A DNA stretch of 64,000 nt from Shinella lacus (GTDB lineage: Bacteria; Pseudomonadota; Alphaproteobacteria; Rhizobiales; Rhizobiaceae): contig NZ_WHSB02000006.1 in assembly GCF_010994755.1 (NCBI RefSeq), forward strand, positions 310,001 to 374,000, given 5' to 3'. Each line of letters opens with the position of its first letter. Within the stretch, counting starts at the first letter, position 1. The notes under the pieces were generated by a model. The model had not been told where the DNA came from. It did not search any database and saw only the letters and a program-made list of their open reading frames with translations. Of this stretch, positions 61,583-64,000 are shown in pieces. The translations under genes were made by a program, and so were the position numbers.

Positions 61583-62968
61583 CTACGTTACCCGCACATA
61601 GCTCGTCATGCCGGTCTTCTGGTGTTCGATGATGTGGCAGTGGAACACCCAGTCGCCCGGATTGTCGGCAACGAGGGCCAGTTGCACCTTCTCGTCGGGC
61701 AGGATGAGGTAGGTGTCGGAAAAATGCGGGCGGATCGCCTGCTTGCTGGAATTCATCGGCCGGAAGGCGAGGCCGTGCAGGTGGAGGGGGTGGACCTGCG
61801 GCGTCGGGTTCTCGACATTGAAGATATAGGTCCTGCCCGCCTTCATCTCGGCAAGCGGCGCGGTCGGATCACCGCTGTCGTCGGCCCAGGGCACCCGGTT
61901 GATGGCCCAGAAATTATAGCCGAGCGAACCGCAGATGCCGTCCTTCGGGCGCTCTTCCGCCGAGGCGCTGAGGATGAAGGGGATTTCGGTCGCCGCCGAA
62001 AGGTCCGGCTCGGGCAGGGGATTGGCCGCCAACGCCGGCAGGTCGCCGGTGCTGCGCTTCAGCGAGGTGCCGACGGCGCGGAAGGTGGCGAGTGTTGCGG
62101 GTTTGGTGCCGCGCAGGTCCTTCAGCATTGCGACGGCGCCTTCAGCGTCGGGCATGCGCAGCGCGATATCGAGCCGCTGGCCGGGGCCGATCATCAGGTG
62201 GTCGAGCGCGAAGCGCGTCGCTGCCGGGTTGCCGTCGAGCGCGATGACCTCAGCATCCGCGCCCTCGATCTGCAGAGTCAGGATGCGGGTGACGTCCGTT
62301 GCCGCAAGCCGCAGCCGCACGAGGCCGCCGGCCGGCGCGTCATATTGAGGCGACTGCCGCCAGTTGGCGGTGCGCACGGTGCCGAAGGTGCCGGCGCGGG
62401 CGGCGTCACGCGGCTTGAACTGGGCGATGAACTGGCCATCGCCGCCAAGCCGCCAGTCGCGCAGGTTGAGCACGATCTCGGCGTCGAAAACGGGGTCCGC
62501 CGGGTCCTCCACGACGATGACGCCGGCGAGACCGCGGCCCATCTGCTCCAGCGTGTTGCAATGGGGATGATACCAGAAGGTGCCGGCATCGGGAGGGGTG
62601 AAGGCATAGTCGAAACCGTCGCCGCCATAGACATAGGGCTGCGTCAGGAAGGGCACGCCGTCCATCCTGTTGTCGATGCGCAGGCCGTGCCAGTGCACGG
62701 TGGTCGGCTCGTCGAGCTTGTTGTCGAGTCTGAGTGCAAAGGCCTCGCCGCGCCGCGTGCGCAGGATCGGCGGCACCTCGGCGTCGCCATAGGTCATGAT
62801 GCCCCTGGTCGGCCCCGTGTCGGTGATCATCGCCTCGCCGGGGCGGGCCACCAGCGTCGTCGCCGCCTGCGCGCTCGCCAGTCCGCCAAAACGTCCCGCA
62901 AGGCCGATCCCGCCGGCATAGGCGCCGGCGACGAGTGCGCCCTTCAATAGCGTGCGGCGTGTCAGCAT
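61583..62968 (-). CDS. Multicopper oxidase, Tat-exported
   Basis: 461-aa periplasmic multicopper oxidase (CueO-like three-cupredoxin type). Twin-arginine signal RRTLLKGALVAG; copper ligands VHWHGL, WYHPHCN, HPLHLHG and HCHIIEHQKTGM, whose final methionine is the axial type-1 ligand. Likely oxidises Cu(I) or organic phenols. GGAGGG precedes the start. An MFS gene lies 84 nt upstream on the same strand. Confidence 0.93.
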   Translation of the reverse strand: MLTRRTLLKGALVAGAYAGGIGLAGRFGGLASAQAATTLVARPGEAMITDTGPTRGIMTYGDAEVPPILRTRRGEAFALRLDNKLDEPTTVHWHGLRIDNRMDGVPFLTQPYVYGGDGFDYAFTPPDAGTFWYHPHCNTLEQMGRGLAGVIVVEDPADPVFDAEIVLNLRDWRLGGDGQFIAQFKPRDAARAGTFGTVRTANWRQSPQYDAPAGGLVRLRLAATDVTRILTLQIEGADAEVIALDGNPAATRFALDHLMIGPGQRLDIALRMPDAEGAVAMLKDLRGTKPATLATFRAVGTSLKRSTGDLPALAANPLPEPDLSAATEIPFILSASAEERPKDGICGSLGYNFWAINRVPWADDSGDPTAPLAEMKAGRTYIFNVENPTPQVHPLHLHGLAFRPMNSSKQAIRPHFSDTYLILPDEKVQLALVADNPGDWVFHCHIIEHQKTGMTSYVRVT

Positions 62969-63052
62969 GGCGGTCCCTCCGGTGCGTCACCCGCTTCTAA
63001 ACCTGAGGCCGTCGCTCAGCAATAAGCGCGTCGCGACCAGATTGCCGCAGTT

Positions 63053-64000
63053 TCAGTGTTCGCCGTTGCGGTCCTTGTCGGCGAGCTTGTTGAAGAAGAA
63101 GGAGGTGCGCAGCAGGTTGCGGAAGCGGCTGCGCCGTGCGCCCGCCGGCACCGCGGCGCGCGCGCTGATGCGCACGGCCGTATAGACCATGAAGGCGACG
63201 AGGATGACGGCGGTGTAGAGGAACAGCGCCTGCGGCCCGAAGAATTGCAGCAGCACAGAGGCGAAGAGCGGGCCGATGATCGCCCCGCAGGACCAGAAGA
63301 ACAGCATGCCGGCGGAGACCAGCGCGTGTTCGCCTTCGCCCGCATGGTCGTTGGCATGCGCCGAGCACAGCGAATAGAGCGGCATGGCGAAGGCGCCGAA
63401 GACGAAGATGCCGATGAGGTTCTTGAGCTCGTCGCCGCCGGCGAAGACGGCGAGGTAGAGGGCGGCAAGCGCCGAGCCAAAGGTCGCGACCAGGATGATC
63501 AGGCGGCGGTCGAGCCGGTCGGAATAGATGCCGAGCGGATATTGCAGCACCACACCGCCGACGATGCCCGCACTCATGAAGCTCGCAATCGCCGTCACCG
63601 ACAGCCCGATATCGTGGGCATAGATCGGTCCCAGGTTACGGAAGGCGGCATTGGTGAGGCCGACGACGATGCAGCCGATGGTGGCGAGCGGCGAGATGTT
63701 CCAGAGCTTCTTGACGTCGAAGCGGATCGCCTCCGGCACGGTCGGGCTGGAGCGGTCGGCAAGCGAGATCGGCACGAGCGACAGGGACAGCGCCATGGCG
63801 ACGATGGCGAAAAGCTCGAAACCACCGATGCCGATGCCGGGAATGAGATATTGCGCCGCCGTGACCGATCCGAGGTCGACGAGACGATAGACGGAGAGCG
63901 TGCGCGCCCGGTTGGCATTGGTGACGGAGGCGTTCAGCCAGCTTTCGACGGTGGCGAACAGGCTCGCAAAACAGATGCCGGCGACAAGCCGCATGGCGAA
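63053..64000 (-). CDS. MFS transporter, partial (5' end outside window)
   Basis: At least 313 residues of a major facilitator, reading into the right edge: the start lies beyond the window. About eight or nine membrane helices are visible. SWLNASVTNANRARTLSVYRLVDLGS and LGPIYAHDIGLS...YPLGIYSDRLDRRLIIL carry a typical MFS loop motif. Substrate unknown. It precedes the multicopper oxidase on the same strand. Confidence 0.87.
   Translation of the reverse strand, partial: FAMRLVAGICFASLFATVESWLNASVTNANRARTLSVYRLVDLGSVTAAQYLIPGIGIGGFELFAIVAMALSLSLVPISLADRSSPTVPEAIRFDVKKLWNISPLATIGCIVVGLTNAAFRNLGPIYAHDIGLSVTAIASFMSAGIVGGVVLQYPLGIYSDRLDRRLIILVATFGSALAALYLAVFAGGDELKNLIGIFVFGAFAMPLYSLCSAHANDHAGEGEHALVSAGMLFFWSCGAIIGPLFASVLLQFFGPQALFLYTAVILVAFMVYTAVRISARAAVPAGARRSRFRNLLRTSFFFNKLADKDRNGEH

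Overview
The window is a contiguous piece of a GC-rich alphaproteobacterial chromosome, most likely Rhizobiaceae (Shinella, Rhizobium or Ensifer type). Evidence for this is the betICBA gene order, a PrsDE-type exporter, a Rhizobium etli-type asparaginase, HdaA, cysDN with an iron-sulfur APS-type CysH, and a scattered palindromic repeat family. I see no insertion sequence, prophage, CRISPR array, tRNA or rRNA.

Layout. 0.2-3.4 kb: type I secretion ABC protein and membrane fusion protein, then a 25-residue membrane peptide. 3.4-7.3 kb: GNAT and the sulfate assimilation run cysH-cysD-cysN (minus strand). 7.6-8.5 kb: an RTX protein whose N-terminal half resembles the haemophore HasA. 8.7-15.3 kb: two small envelope genes, a hypothetical gene, and betICBA (choline-O-sulfate to glycine betaine) with a near-perfect BetI operator. 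15.4-16.4 kb: fluoride riboswitch with attenuator, crcB, and a coupled EamA permease. 16.5-22.5 kb: EAL/CBS/GGDEF protein behind a Pho-box-like site, DUF1344 protein, quinone oxidoreductase, PAS-GGDEF protein, MFS transporter. 22.8-24.2 kb: AhpD-like protein and a divergent ECF41-type sigma factor, each with a matching promoter. 24.3-31.6 kb: DUF3750, asparaginase, higBA, DeoR regulator and DUF4406 protein sharing a palindrome-rich operator, VOC protein, DUF4198 protein behind a Zur-like box, YjbR protein, LysR regulator, GST. 31.8-34.2 kb: copper or metal envelope operon ending in PCuAC. 34.3-38.7 kb: Tat-exported beta-helix protein, PAS-GAF-GGDEF-EAL protein, MarR regulator. 38.9-43.2 kb: ligase-associated exonuclease and ATP-dependent DNA ligase, GNAT, glutathionyl-hydroquinone reductase. 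43.3-47.0 kb: methylmalonyl-CoA mutase pair. 47.3-52 kb: L,D-transpeptidase, purMN, AI-2E-family permease, hdaA. 52.1-58.8 kb: ppk-ppx-DUF922 run, a second RTX protein, and a phytase-like secreted protein; ppk and the phytase-like gene both have Pho-box-like sites. 58.9-64 kb: AraC regulator, DUF2000 protein, rnd, multicopper oxidase, and an MFS gene running off the edge.

The window reads as ordinary chromosome with unusually legible regulation. The most novel-looking gene is the HasA-like/RTX chimera. It keeps the haem-ligand tyrosine and its partner histidine, has an iron-responsive-type motif upstream, and lies near a type I exporter. Three Pho-box-like sites, a symmetric pair of ECF41-type promoters and a Zur-like box also give testable functions to poorly characterised genes. 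All of this comes from reading the sequence; no database search was run.
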